Shown here in pieces: positions 26,589 to 35,701 of a stretch of DNA of 39,722 nucleotides. Location: positions 1-39,722 of the forward strand of contig CAMDKL010000041.1 of NCBI GenBank assembly GCA_945900945.1, written 5' to 3'. This stretch comes from Pirellula staleyi DSM 6068. GTDB taxonomy: Bacteria > Planctomycetota > Planctomycetia > Pirellulales > Pirellulaceae. The notes under the pieces were generated by a model. The model was not told the DNA's origin. It worked only from the letters and a program-made list of their open reading frames with translations, and did no database searches. Every line of letters starts with the position of its first letter. Position 1 is the stretch's first letter. Position numbers and translations under genes: made by a program.

Positions 26589-27752
26589 CTATTGCGGCAG
26601 AACCGCATGGACCTTAAGAACAATGTCCCGCTGCGATGCTTCGTTCGCAACCAATCTTCCGAATAGTAAGCATGTTCTTGGAAGCGTAGCCGCGCCAGTT
26701 CGCCAAGCACCTGGCATGATTTCAATGGGGATTTCAACCTGGCCCGTCGACCATGTTTCTCGGAGACTCCATGAATCGTTTGGAGCGGGCTCATTTTCCG
26801 CTCCAATCTTGACTACTGTCGCAATGAAATCACCGTGCGATGCTACTGGTACTCCAGGCAACCCTCCGATAGGACCAAGTTGGATTACGGTCGGGACTTT
26901 CGGATGCGCTAGAATGTCCCTTGCGATTGTTTCTAACTCTTTTCGCCAGTTAGTTGCAGATCGCCCTTTCAGTCCAGCGGCTTGTTCGGACAATTGCGTG
27001 ATCGCTGAATTGTAATCTCCGACCATTTTCACACGATCAGACTTCGGAGTATTGCTCCAATCCGTCTGAAGAGTCCGCACCTGAGCGATTGTTTCAGAGA
27101 TCCTCGGCTTTGGATTTACGGTGTTGTCGACGGGTTTGGACAGTGAACTAATCGTAGCGATGTTTTCTTGAGATTGAAACTCGTCTTTCTTACCAGGGGT
27201 TTCCGTTGTGTCGCCCCCGGAGTATTCCCGATTGAGCGTTGGGAAGCTTGGGGGAGGATGAGTCGACGGACCACTCGATTGAGGATTTGTTGAATTGGGC
27301 CTCTCGGCGTCGAATGAGGAATTCTCCCAGTAATTCCCCCTGAGTTTTTGGGGCACAATCCAAGGAACATATTGGGCCACGGTTGGCCCCGTCGAACCAA
27401 TGTCTTTGCCAAAGCCATACCACATAATGAGGGTTGCGATTGGAAACGCAGCCAAACCACCGAGAACCGGCGGAACGATTTTACGAATCGCAGATGCCTC
27501 TTGCGGTTTTCGGCGCGGCATTGCCAGTCCAGGAAGACTCCACTCTATCGTCGATTGCGATACGGCTCGCGGCTTAAGAGAGAGGCTTGATTCCTCGTAT
27601 TGGATGGAATCCGCCGTCGTGAAGTCAATATCCCTATGGACGTTGTTGCCGCATGCTTCACAGCTAAGGAACAGAGGCGCTGGCTGCCCTTCCAGTATCT
27701 CAGGAATCGGAACATGGTTACCACAACCATCGCAGGGGACAAACTGCTGCAT
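26589..27752 (-). CDS. Zinc-ribbon membrane protein, unknown function
   Basis: 387 residues. An N-terminal zinc ribbon has C7-x2-C10 and C31-x2-C34 (CDGC, CEAC). After a variable linker there is one membrane helix (about 93-112, VLGGLAAFPIATLIMWYG), then a Pro/Ser/Thr-rich low-complexity stretch (about 150-215). A C-terminal soluble domain (about 225-387) contains WRKELETIARDILAHPKVPT and VQIPIEIMPGAWRTGAA-like strands (here VEIPIEIMPG). N-terminal zinc ribbon plus one helix is a common planctomycete layout. No homologue of known function is recognised. Confidence 0.75.
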   Translation of the reverse strand: MQQFVPCDGCGNHVPIPEILEGQPAPLFLSCEACGNNVHRDIDFTTADSIQYEESSLSLKPRAVSQSTIEWSLPGLAMPRRKPQEASAIRKIVPPVLGGLAAFPIATLIMWYGFGKDIGSTGPTVAQYVPWIVPQKLRGNYWENSSFDAERPNSTNPQSSGPSTHPPPSFPTLNREYSGGDTTETPGKKDEFQSQENIATISSLSKPVDNTVNPKPRISETIAQVRTLQTDWSNTPKSDRVKMVGDYNSAITQLSEQAAGLKGRSATNWRKELETIARDILAHPKVPTVIQLGPIGGLPGVPVASHGDFIATVVKIGAENEPAPNDSWSLRETWSTGQVEIPIEIMPGAWRTGAATLPRTCLLFGRLVANEASQRDIVLKVHAVLPQ

Positions 27753-27956
27753 TGAAAAGCGCCGGAAATAGTGGATTGGGCAAAAAAAGTTTTAGCGGTT
27801 ACAACGATACCGCCGTCCGTTAAGAATAGCAGCGAATTTTCCGTTTTGCACGTGCAAAGCTTCCAAAACCGCACTGGATTTGCACTTTGCCAAGAAAACA
27901 ATGAGCCGACCGAGGGTTGAAGCGGCAGTTATCCATGCTCGAATGGAGAATGAGAC

Positions 27957-27985
27957 TTGGCTGACGAGTGAATTTGGAACATAAT
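27957..27985 (+). promoter_or_regulatory. Possible sigma70-type promoter for the DoxX gene
   Basis: TTGGCT (27957) and CATAAT (27980) are 17 bp apart, about 90 nt upstream of the DoxX ATG. The spacer 27753-28073 between the divergent genes is otherwise empty. Confidence 0.3.
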
Positions 27986-28073
27986 ATGTTAAACACGGCT
28001 TTTGTTTAGCGGTAATTCAATAGTAAATTGCTGCGATTCCCTCCAAATCGACCATCACTTACGATTCCTCCCT

Positions 28074-29129
28074 ATGCTTCTTCGCAACGCGCGGCTCGGT
28101 TATTTTGCGATTTCCGCCTTGGTTTTGCTCCGATTTGTTGTCGGATTTCACTTCTATATGGAGGGAACTGCCAAAGTTCGAGACGGAGGTTTTTCGTCGA
28201 CTGGTTTCTTGACAGCAGCCAAGGGGCCATTAGCCAAAACGTTCCAGTCCATGGTACCTGACTTCGATGGCTCCATTCGGTTGGACACTGGCAAAGACCC
28301 GGAAAGTAGAAAGGATGAGCCGGATTATCAACCCAAGGACGACTACAAGAAGGGTGCCCTAAAAGTTGCTTACGACCGCTTCGCATCCGACGCAGCTAGT
28401 TTATTCAAATTCACCGAAGAGCAAATAACCGAGGCCAAGATGATTGTGGAGGAATGCCGAAAACTGTTGGCTTCCAACTACGCAACTTATAAAGAGGACA
28501 TCGAAGAGTACAGGAGTGGAATGCCTCGCGTTGCTTCCTTAGAAAAAGATGAAATGCGTACTAATGTTGCTTCGATGAGGAAACAACGGGACGATATTGA
28601 AACCAAATGGAAAGCACTTGCCAAACCAGCTCTCTACGATATCGACAGGATCACCGATGATCTCGAAAAACGCATCAACGCATTGGCCACAGAAGAACAG
28701 TCTACGGTCGAAAAGGAGAAACTAGTGGCCATCTTCAAATTTCCGGGCAGTACGGGTAGTCTTCCGATCGACAGCAAGTTCATCGACAAGATCAAAGCTG
28801 GCGAGGTAGCAACTTCCGATCTTTGGTTGTATATGCCGATCGATGTAAAGCGCATCGACAAATACATTCCTATATTCGATATGAGTGTTGGGATCCTGTT
28901 GATGGTTGGCCTTTTGACTCCACTTGCCGGTATTGCTGCGGGGATTTTTCTTGCGTCTGTCGTCTTGACCCAGTTCCCAGGAAGCCACGGTTCGCTCCCG
29001 TCGTACTATCAAGCCATCGAAATGCTGGCCTGTTTCTTCCTGGCGTTTTCTGACGCTGGGCGATACGCTGGATTAGACTTTTTACCCTGGAGTTTTTGGA
29101 ACCGAAACAAAAAGGCTTCCGGGAACTAA
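28074..29129 (+). CDS. DoxX family membrane protein with large soluble insert
   Basis: 351 residues from the ATG at 28074. The frame extends to a TTG at 28002, but the ATG sits just before the first helix. The first helix (LGYFAISALVLLRFVVGFHF) carries the GxxFxxxGxxK-like DoxX start (HFYMEGTAKVRDGGF). A soluble helical insert of about 200 residues follows, rich in Glu/Lys, and then two or three C-terminal helices (ISVGILLMVGLLTPLAGIAA-like, here DMSVGILLMVGLLTPLAG, and ALEMLACFFLAFSDAGRYA-like). The C-terminal half matches DoxX. Its function is not established; in planctomycetes it often precedes an exported Gfo/Idh/MocA oxidoreductase, as here. Confidence 0.8.
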   Translation: MLLRNARLGYFAISALVLLRFVVGFHFYMEGTAKVRDGGFSSTGFLTAAKGPLAKTFQSMVPDFDGSIRLDTGKDPESRKDEPDYQPKDDYKKGALKVAYDRFASDAASLFKFTEEQITEAKMIVEECRKLLASNYATYKEDIEEYRSGMPRVASLEKDEMRTNVASMRKQRDDIETKWKALAKPALYDIDRITDDLEKRINALATEEQSTVEKEKLVAIFKFPGSTGSLPIDSKFIDKIKAGEVATSDLWLYMPIDVKRIDKYIPIFDMSVGILLMVGLLTPLAGIAAGIFLASVVLTQFPGSHGSLPSYYQAIEMLACFFLAFSDAGRYAGLDFLPWSFWNRNKKASGN

Positions 29130-29234
29130 CTAGTAGTTAAAATCAGCAATTAAAACCATTCAAACAAATCATCTAAACAAACCATCCCTCCAAGAAAAAA
29201 CCTTTACTATCTGAGCACGATAGGAGTATCCAAA

Positions 29235-31046
29235 ATGACGCCACTAAGTCCTGAAGATCGCACAACCGGTAAGAACAATTTTGATGAAGCTGTCGGCTTC
29301 ACTCGGCGTGAGTTCATGCAAGGCGTCGTGGCCGCCGGTGCTGTTTCCGGTGGTGGATTGGGTGCAATGTATTTCGGCTATGAGAAAGTAAATAACCCGG
29401 TTCGGATCGGTATTATCGGTACGGGCGACGAGGGGAACGTATTGATCGGTGGTTGTACGCCAGATTACGTACAAGTGGTCGCCATCGCTGACATCAGGCC
29501 GTACAGTATTTACCGCGCCTTTCACGGTGACTGGTCATCGCCCGCCGCCAACGCTGCACGACCGGGCTTGATCAAGCAATACAAATATTCGAGCGAAGCG
29601 GAAGCTCGAAAAAACGTCAAGGTATATGACGCTAGCAATGGTGGTATCGAAGCGTTGCTGGACGATGACTCCATCGAAGCTGTGATTATCGCCTTGCCTC
29701 TTCATTTGCATGCACCGATCGCTGTGCAAGCCATGAACCGAGGTAAACATGTATTGACCGAAAAGCTGATGGCACACAATGTTGCTCAGTGCAAGGTCAT
29801 GGCTCGAGTGGCTGGAATGAAGAGCGACAAGGACAGAAACCCTATCCATTGTGCTACGGGTCACCAACGCCACTATAGTGTGCTTTACGACAACGCCGTT
29901 CATATGCTGAAGTGGGGTATGATCGGTCAATTGCACCATATCCGTGCACAGTGGCATCGAGGGAATTTACCGGGCAAGGATTCCTGGCTGCCGCCGTTGC
30001 CTGGTGAACCAGGAGCAAAAGGAAAGCTCGGCAAAATCGAAGCGGAGCTGGCTAAATTCGATAAGGATTTGAAAGCAGCAACAAGTCCCGCCGAAAAGGA
30101 CTTGCTCATGAAAAAAGTGGCTCAATGGACAGCCTGGACTAAAGATACAGTGGATGCTGCTCGATTTGGATATCTCGAAAAAGAGATGTCGGGGCGTACT
30201 CGCTCTGCTCTTGAGGAACTGGTCCGATGGCGAATCTTTGATCGAACTGGGGGCGGCCTAATGGCTGAACTCGGTAGTCATCAACTCGATGCGTCTACCA
30301 TTTTCTGCAGTGCGTTGAGATCCGATGGAAAGAAAGCTCATCCGCTGACCGTTCATGCGGTAGGCGGTCGACACATTTTCCCGAACGACCGCGATGCGGA
30401 CGACCATGTGTATTGTTCCTTCGAGTTCCCTGGTCCAGATTACAGTGAGACGTTTGACAAAGGTTACGATGAGCCCAAAAAGGTTCCGGGTTACAGCGAA
30501 GACCCAAACAAGAAAATTGTAGTTTCCTATTCGTCGATTAATGGCAATGGGTTTGGTGGCTACGGCGAAGTGGTCCTGGGTACCAAGGGGACCATGATCA
30601 TCGACCAAGAGAAGGAAGTCATGTTGTACGCTGGTTCGGACACCGCGGCTTCTGCGGGTGTGAAATCTACCAAGGGTGGTTATGCTCTCGATACGCAATC
30701 TAGTGGCGGAGCTGCGGCTCCGATCGCTAAAGCTGCCTCAGGTGGAGGACCTCCTAGCAAAGGTTACACCGAGGAAATCGAACACTGGGCTTATTGCATT
30801 CGAAATCCGGACCCAGCCAACCGACCCAAATGCTACCCTGAGGTGGCGATGGCCGATGCAGTCATCGCGCTGACGACCAACGTCGCTATTAAAAGCGGTG
30901 CGCGCGGAGGAGCCGGTTGGATCAAATTCGATGAAGCATGGTTCAACACTAAATCGGACGAAACTCCGGACGGTAGCAGCGTGTCCGAAGAAATGTCACG
31001 TCTGGAAAAGTACGAGATCCACGGCAGTAAGTCAGCTACTGCTTAG
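29235..31046 (+). CDS. Tat-exported Gfo/Idh/MocA family oxidoreductase
   Basis: 603 residues with a twin-arginine leader (TRREFMQGVVAAGAVSGGG, about 23-41). A Rossmann fold follows with VRIGIIGTGDEGNVLIGG (GxGxxGN), then AVIIALPLHLHAPIAVQAMN and the EKP-like TEKLMAHN. The catalytic domain contains GHQRHYSVLYDNAVHMLKWG and RWRIFDRTGGGLMAELGSHQ (HxxD-like Q/H). A helical insert of about 60 residues (Lys/Asp-rich) lies between. GGAG 8 nt upstream fixes the start. The size and Tat leader match the secreted oxidoreductases of planctomycetes, which use NAD(P)-like cofactors in sugar metabolism; the substrate is not determined. It lies 105 bp downstream of DoxX, in an AT-rich spacer. Confidence 0.9.
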   Translation: MTPLSPEDRTTGKNNFDEAVGFTRREFMQGVVAAGAVSGGGLGAMYFGYEKVNNPVRIGIIGTGDEGNVLIGGCTPDYVQVVAIADIRPYSIYRAFHGDWSSPAANAARPGLIKQYKYSSEAEARKNVKVYDASNGGIEALLDDDSIEAVIIALPLHLHAPIAVQAMNRGKHVLTEKLMAHNVAQCKVMARVAGMKSDKDRNPIHCATGHQRHYSVLYDNAVHMLKWGMIGQLHHIRAQWHRGNLPGKDSWLPPLPGEPGAKGKLGKIEAELAKFDKDLKAATSPAEKDLLMKKVAQWTAWTKDTVDAARFGYLEKEMSGRTRSALEELVRWRIFDRTGGGLMAELGSHQLDASTIFCSALRSDGKKAHPLTVHAVGGRHIFPNDRDADDHVYCSFEFPGPDYSETFDKGYDEPKKVPGYSEDPNKKIVVSYSSINGNGFGGYGEVVLGTKGTMIIDQEKEVMLYAGSDTAASAGVKSTKGGYALDTQSSGGAAAPIAKAASGGGPPSKGYTEEIEHWAYCIRNPDPANRPKCYPEVAMADAVIALTTNVAIKSGARGGAGWIKFDEAWFNTKSDETPDGSSVSEEMSRLEKYEIHGSKSATA

Positions 31047-31055
31047 GCCCGTACT

Positions 31056-31142
31056 GAGCCGCAGGCGTTAGCCGCGTTAAGAACCATTCGTTTGCTGAAG
31101 CGGTTAGCCAGGATTATTCATTAGCCGCAGGGCGTTAGCCCA
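31056..31142. repeat. Two REP-like elements (class 1) in one spacer
   Basis: GAGCCGCAGGCGTTAGCCGC at 31056-31075, and a variant AGCCGCAGGGCGTTAGCCC at 31123-31141 preceded by TTATTCATT. The spacer 31047-31209 holds nothing else. Confidence 0.8.
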
Positions 31143-31209
31143 CGGTTGTCATTGCGACCCAAACCTCAGGCTGGTGCTTTTCGGCTTAAACTAAGAATGG
31201 TGCGACCTG

Positions 31210-31764
31210 GTGAACAGTAACTCCTACAATGCGACCGATGGGATAGATGATTTGATTCCTAAAAGCAAACATCCCGGCGGCATTCCTGGCCGATTGTTTG
31301 TACTGCCATTCGTTAGCGTTCTGGTTGTTTTGGGCTCGTTGATGTTTGCGGTCGCTGTGCGATTTCAAACCATCATGTCGCGACTGGAAGACGTGCGAAG
31401 CCAGTGGCCTAAGGCCTCCCAGGAACTAGGGTTTCGATACGATCGTTTCAATGACTCCATCGCAGCTTCGACCGTGGCTGCAGCCATCAAGGAAGAATGG
31501 ACAAACAACAGGCGAGAATTCAACGTGTCCAGTCAGTTTGATCGTCAGTCGGTCGCTTCTCTCGCAATCGAAAAACAGATCAGACAATCGCTCGAAGGAG
31601 CCCAACAAAGCGAAGCGGACTTTAATTTGCCTGGGCTTTCAAAACTGATGGATTCTGAGAGTCGTCGAAAGACGTCCCAAGATGATATCCTTGGTTGGTT
31701 GACGGTTCAGGGATTGAGGCTCAAGTTGCCCCCTATTTATAATCCGCTTGCGAGTAACCCATAG
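31210..31764 (+). CDS. Single-pass membrane protein, unknown
   Basis: 184 residues from a GTG at 31210; no in-frame ATG is available and no strong ribosome binding site is visible. One N-terminal membrane helix (LFVLPFVSVLVVLGSLMFAVAV) is followed by a helical soluble domain (MSRLEDVRSQWPKASQELGF, RYDRFNDSIAASTVAAAI). This vaguely resembles LemA-type topology, but the LemA signature is not evident. It ends 8 bp before holB, so it is probably translated from the same message. Confidence 0.65.
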   Translation: MNSNSYNATDGIDDLIPKSKHPGGIPGRLFVLPFVSVLVVLGSLMFAVAVRFQTIMSRLEDVRSQWPKASQELGFRYDRFNDSIAASTVAAAIKEEWTNNRREFNVSSQFDRQSVASLAIEKQIRQSLEGAQQSEADFNLPGLSKLMDSESRRKTSQDDILGWLTVQGLRLKLPPIYNPLASNP

Positions 31765-31772
31765 ACAGAACA

Positions 31773-32822
31773 ATGGATTGGAATAGTTTTTTAGGTCATG
31801 AGCGACAGCGAGCTTGGTTTCGCAATGCCATTCAAAATAATCGGTTGGCAAGTACGTTTTTGATGGTCGGTCCAGATGGAATTGGCAAGCGGACGTTCGC
31901 TCGTTTGATTGCAAAAACAATGTTGTGTACCGGAAGTGAACCATCTGCGTTCGCCCCATGCTGCCGCTGTGAAGCGTGTGCACAGATCGATGCCAGCTCG
32001 CACCCCGATCTGATCGAGATCGCTAGGCGTCCCGATAAAACTAGCTTGATCATGGAGCAATTGGTGGGTGAGGGAGACAGGCGAATGCGGGAGGGATTGT
32101 GCTATGAACTGAGAATGAAACCTTATTCGGGACGATGCAAGATTGCAATCGTCGACGACGCCGATACCATCGCCGAGGAAGGGGCCAATAGTTTGCTCAA
32201 GACACTTGAGGAACCTCCGCCAGGTTCGCTCATCTTCTTGATTAGTACCAGCGTTCAACGGCAGTTGCCAACCATTCGCTCGCGATGCCAAATGGCGCGT
32301 TTCCAACCTTTAACGGTAAACAGTTTGGCACAACTTATCTTGCGACACGCTTACTCGGACAATCCTGCGGACGCTTTAAGCTTAGCTGCCCAAGCTAGCG
32401 GTTCCATGTCCACAGTTGCCAACTGGACGAATGAAGAACTGAGAATGTTTAGAACCGAGCTTTTTCATCAGCTTGTTCAACGCCCGCTCGATTTTACCAA
32501 GCTAGCCAAGGCTGTTCAGGGGAACATGGAATCGGTCGGAACGGACACACAGCCGCGACGCGAGCGGCTCAAGGTTATATTGGACTTTGCGTTGCAGTTC
32601 TATCGGTCAGGCATGGAATTGCAATTGAACGCCCAATCGGCTGATGCAAGTGACTCTGCAGCGATGGCTCAATTTGGGCATTTGATGTCCCTGGATTCGG
32701 ATTCGTTTGTAACTGCCATCCAGCGCTGCATGGCGGCCCGTGAGCACCTGGACCGTATGGTCAGTCCAGCTTCGCTGATCGAAGCCTGGGCCGCAGACCT
32801 TGCTGTCATTTCGCAAGCGTAG
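31773..32822 (+). CDS. holB: DNA polymerase III subunit delta'
   Basis: 349 residues, within the family range. It has Walker A GPDGIGKRT (33-41), a Cys cluster typical of clamp-loader subunits (C52, C63/C64, C66, C69), the sensor region GANSLLKTLEEPPPGSLIFL, and TIRSRCQ with the SRC motif. The last third is a helical collar domain. Delta' is the clamp-loader wrench for the sliding clamp in replication. It is preceded closely by the small membrane protein; the next 560 bp carry no intact gene. Confidence 0.93.
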   Translation: MDWNSFLGHERQRAWFRNAIQNNRLASTFLMVGPDGIGKRTFARLIAKTMLCTGSEPSAFAPCCRCEACAQIDASSHPDLIEIARRPDKTSLIMEQLVGEGDRRMREGLCYELRMKPYSGRCKIAIVDDADTIAEEGANSLLKTLEEPPPGSLIFLISTSVQRQLPTIRSRCQMARFQPLTVNSLAQLILRHAYSDNPADALSLAAQASGSMSTVANWTNEELRMFRTELFHQLVQRPLDFTKLAKAVQGNMESVGTDTQPRRERLKVILDFALQFYRSGMELQLNAQSADASDSAAMAQFGHLMSLDSDSFVTAIQRCMAAREHLDRMVSPASLIEAWAADLAVISQA

Positions 32823-32876
32823 GATACCATCGACAACCATCGCGGTATCAAAGCCTGTTCCGAGTCCAAGCCCGGT

Positions 32877-33056
32877 TTATTCATTAGCCGCAGGGGCGCT
32901 AGACGACGAATTACGAAGCTATTTCGAGTGCTCCACCGACTCAAATGGTTTTAGGTTGCATGAGCGAAATAAGGGCAGAAAGCCGAACTACGCCGCTGGA
33001 AATCGGCTAGCCTGGATATTGCAAGCGATCTTTAGTAATCAGCCATTGGGCGTTAG
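32877..33056. repeat. Two REP-like elements downstream of holB
   Basis: TTATTCATTAGCCGCAGGG with GCGCTAG (32877-32902) matches the copy at 31114-31141. ATCAGCCATTGGGCGTTAG at 33038-33056 is the second copy of the variant at 19143. No gene is seen in 32823-33379. Confidence 0.65.
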
Positions 33057-33137
33057 CATGGGCTGTTAAAAATTCGGTATTGACATATGGATTTGAAAAG
33101 ACATTTTTGTTCCGTACGATTGGCAGTAACATGGCAA

Positions 33138-33170
33138 CGCGGTGAGTTAGATCACCGCGATCCTTTTTCT
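33138..33170 (+). terminator. Strong intrinsic terminator
   Basis: CGCGGTGA (33138-33145), loop GTTAGA, TCACCGCG (33152-33159), then ATCC and TTTTTCT. This is a perfect 8-bp GC-rich stem followed by a U-run on the plus strand. It is 316 bp after holB, and a TTGACA lies at 33080. The terminator may end a short unannotated transcript rather than the holB message. Confidence 0.75.
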
Positions 33171-33379
33171 CCCCTTCTCCTAGTATGTAGCAACGGAACA
33201 GGTTTTGAGCGTTTCGCTTAAAATCACAACTGGAATCAGTAGCTTCCAAACGTCTTGTAGATCGTCACCCCTTGGGTTCTTGAAACCGTAGGAGAGCGTG
33301 ATCGTAAGACGTTCATTTTAAACCCGAACCGTCGCAAGAGCTGCCTCGTGCAAGCTCGAATTCACTAGGATGGGACACA

Positions 33380-33600
33380 ATGAAAAGTACGAAAGTCGTC
33401 GAGTACACGTATGTGGGAGTGGATGTTTCCAAAGCTAAGTTGGATGCGTTTCGCGCCAACACAAAGAAGTCCGAAACAATTAACAATGAAGAGGCCGATA
33501 TGCGAAGGGATTCGTGCAGTTCATCCAAGTACTGCTGAACGCCGTCACACGGCCATTTCAGTCAAGCCGAGAATTGGAATCGCAATAAAGCTTGATATTT
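33380..33600 (+). pseudogene. IS110-family transposase, N-terminal remnant
   Basis: From the ATG at 33380 the frame reads MKSTKVVEYTYVGVDVSKAK, then LDAFRANTKKSETINNEE. The VGVDVSKAKLD block is the first catalytic Asp of the DEDD transposases of IS110 elements. A frameshift near 33500-33510 then breaks it: the first frame stops at 33538, while KGFVQFIQVLLNAV continues the family pattern in another frame. Only about 60 of the usual 300-400 residues remain. Confidence 0.7.
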
Positions 33601-33726
33601 CGAGCGTTTTCGCCTGAGCGATATTGACTTCGGCGTTAGGTTTTCGCTATTTCCTCAAGTTGCGTTGCCGATTCGACAGCAATTTTGTCTTCGGAAAGAA
33701 AAAACAACTTAGGAAGCCAAACCTCG

Positions 33727-35652
33727 ATGGACGTAGAAAGTCGATTCTATCGCCTTGAACAGCGAGTCCTATGTGCCAGCGCTCTCATGGGTTGGATTGG
33801 ACTTGCATGCATGGCTGGCTGTAACTCATGGATCACTGGAAAACGCGAAAAAGACAATCACTTTGTCAAGGAAACGAACCGCATCCAAGAGCTCATGGTC
33901 GATCCTGACCGTCCGCGATTGATCGGAGAGGTCACGACATCGCTTGGAATGTCGCCATCGCACTACGACTCCTTTGCGATTGCTTCCAGCTTACCGGGAA
34001 CTGGCGGAATCGTACGTCCGGGCGTGCAACGCGAGTGGATTCTAGACGAAATGCGGACCCGTGAAACGGAGAGCCCAGAGGCTTTTCTTGATGATCCGTC
34101 CACCGCCTTGGTCAAGCTTCGCATCATTGCAAACCCCTGCGATTCCAAGGGTGATATTCTCGATGTTCAAGTCGAGAATTCGACGGAGTGCTTGGCGACC
34201 AATTTGGCCGAAGGATACATACTTGAGTCACGGCTTTGCGAAATGGCAATGCTGCAGGGCCGTTTGCGCACGAGCGAACCGAAAGCGACCGCAAACGGCG
34301 AAGTCGTTATTCTGCCCACCAGTTTCACCCGAAAACCAGAAATAACACCTCTGCAGGGCGTTGTGATCGGTGGAGCTCGATTAAAACAAGACCAGGCAAT
34401 TGCACTGAAGGTTGACTCTGAGTTTCGACATGCCATTGTTACGAAGGCGATTGAAAAAGCCATCAATTCGCGATACTTTTTTAAAGACTCCAACAAACAG
34501 AAGATGGTCGCTGAGGGGAAGAGCGATTCGTTCGTAGACATTAGAACCGTCCCAAAGTACAGACACGATTCAGCTCACTTCATGTCGGTCATCAAGTGCA
34601 CAGGATTTGGCGAAACGCTGACTGAACAGCAAGAACGCTTGCTAGGCTGTCGGAAGCTGCTCGCGGATCCGGCGACCTGCCGCCGAGCCGCCGCAGAGTT
34701 GGAAGCGATAGGAACCGACGCGGCCAAGGAAACCTTGATCGGCGGTCTATCCTCGAGTGACAAAGAGGTTCGTTTCTACTCGGCTTACTCACTTGCCTAT
34801 TTGGATTGCAAAGAATCGATACCCGTCCTTCTCGAATTAGCGCAATCGACGCCAGCCGCTCGAGAACTGTGCTTGGTCGGACTGGTTGTCAACGACGACT
34901 CATCAGCTCGCGAAGCGTTGGAACAACTATTGCAGGAGCCTGACCCCGATTTGCGATTCGGTGCCTTTGGAGCAATTCGACTTCGCAATCCAACCGACAT
35001 GAGCGTTAAAGGGGTGGTTATCGGAAAGACCTTTCAATTTGTACAGGTCCCGAGCTCCACTCCATTGCTGACCGTCTCGCTGCAAAAGCAGAAGGAAGTA
35101 ATCCTTTTTGGAAATAACATCGCCGTCTCATTGAGCTCGCCCGTATCACCAACTCCGTTTCTAACGTTAACTCCCATGTTGGACGATCAAATCAAGTTAA
35201 CAAAACGGCACAACAATGGCGAGATTCGCAATGCGATGGTGGCCAGCGATATTGTCTCGATTTTACGTGGGTTAGGGAATATTCAAGCCAACTACAACGA
35301 TGTGGTTCATACGGTGAATCAGCTGGCCCTAGACCAGACTCTGTCAACTCCGGTAGCCATGAATCCATTGCATAACCAAGATATTCAAATGGTTGACTCT
35401 GCAAACCAAGCAGCCAAGGCCTTTCGCGACTTGAAAGAAGTCAGCGTAGATCATGCAAGTATAGGACACACGTCCGCTAAAAAATCGAGTTGGTGGTCAG
35501 CCGTCGGTTTGCGAGATGCCTCGTGGAGAAAAGCCAAAGGAGAAACAGCCAAGGATGAAACGCATTCCAATGACAGAGTTTCCAATGAAAAGGAATTGCC
35601 GAACAATCACGAACTGTCGGATGAAGAGCTTTCCGCAATGCTCAACCGATGA
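33727..35652 (+). CDS. FlgI-like lipoprotein with HEAT repeats
   Basis: 641 residues from the ATG at 33727 (a TTG at 33685 is possible). A lipoprotein signal is clear: GLACMAGC, with the lipid-modified Cys at about residue 32. Residues about 110-300 resemble the core of flagellar P-ring protein FlgI (ALVKLRIIANPCDSKGDILD, CLATNLAEGYILESRLCEMA, NGEVVILPTSF). Residues about 340-440 form HEAT-like repeats (SSDKEVRFYSAYSLAYLDCK, DPDLRFGAFGAIRLRNP). The C-terminus is charged and low-complexity. No flagellar genes are nearby and the match is remote, so a non-flagellar envelope role is likely. The stop is 49 bp before smc. Confidence 0.7.
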   Translation: MDVESRFYRLEQRVLCASALMGWIGLACMAGCNSWITGKREKDNHFVKETNRIQELMVDPDRPRLIGEVTTSLGMSPSHYDSFAIASSLPGTGGIVRPGVQREWILDEMRTRETESPEAFLDDPSTALVKLRIIANPCDSKGDILDVQVENSTECLATNLAEGYILESRLCEMAMLQGRLRTSEPKATANGEVVILPTSFTRKPEITPLQGVVIGGARLKQDQAIALKVDSEFRHAIVTKAIEKAINSRYFFKDSNKQKMVAEGKSDSFVDIRTVPKYRHDSAHFMSVIKCTGFGETLTEQQERLLGCRKLLADPATCRRAAAELEAIGTDAAKETLIGGLSSSDKEVRFYSAYSLAYLDCKESIPVLLELAQSTPAARELCLVGLVVNDDSSAREALEQLLQEPDPDLRFGAFGAIRLRNPTDMSVKGVVIGKTFQFVQVPSSTPLLTVSLQKQKEVILFGNNIAVSLSSPVSPTPFLTLTPMLDDQIKLTKRHNNGEIRNAMVASDIVSILRGLGNIQANYNDVVHTVNQLALDQTLSTPVAMNPLHNQDIQMVDSANQAAKAFRDLKEVSVDHASIGHTSAKKSSWWSAVGLRDASWRKAKGETAKDETHSNDRVSNEKELPNNHELSDEELSAMLNR

Positions 35653-35701
35653 ACCACTCTTTCAAGTCCCAACCACCGTTAAAAGATCTCGGTAATAACC
35701 C

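Noticed and set aside
31210-31764. LemA family assignment
   Set aside because: The topology is similar but the LemA signature residues are not evident, so it was left as unknown.
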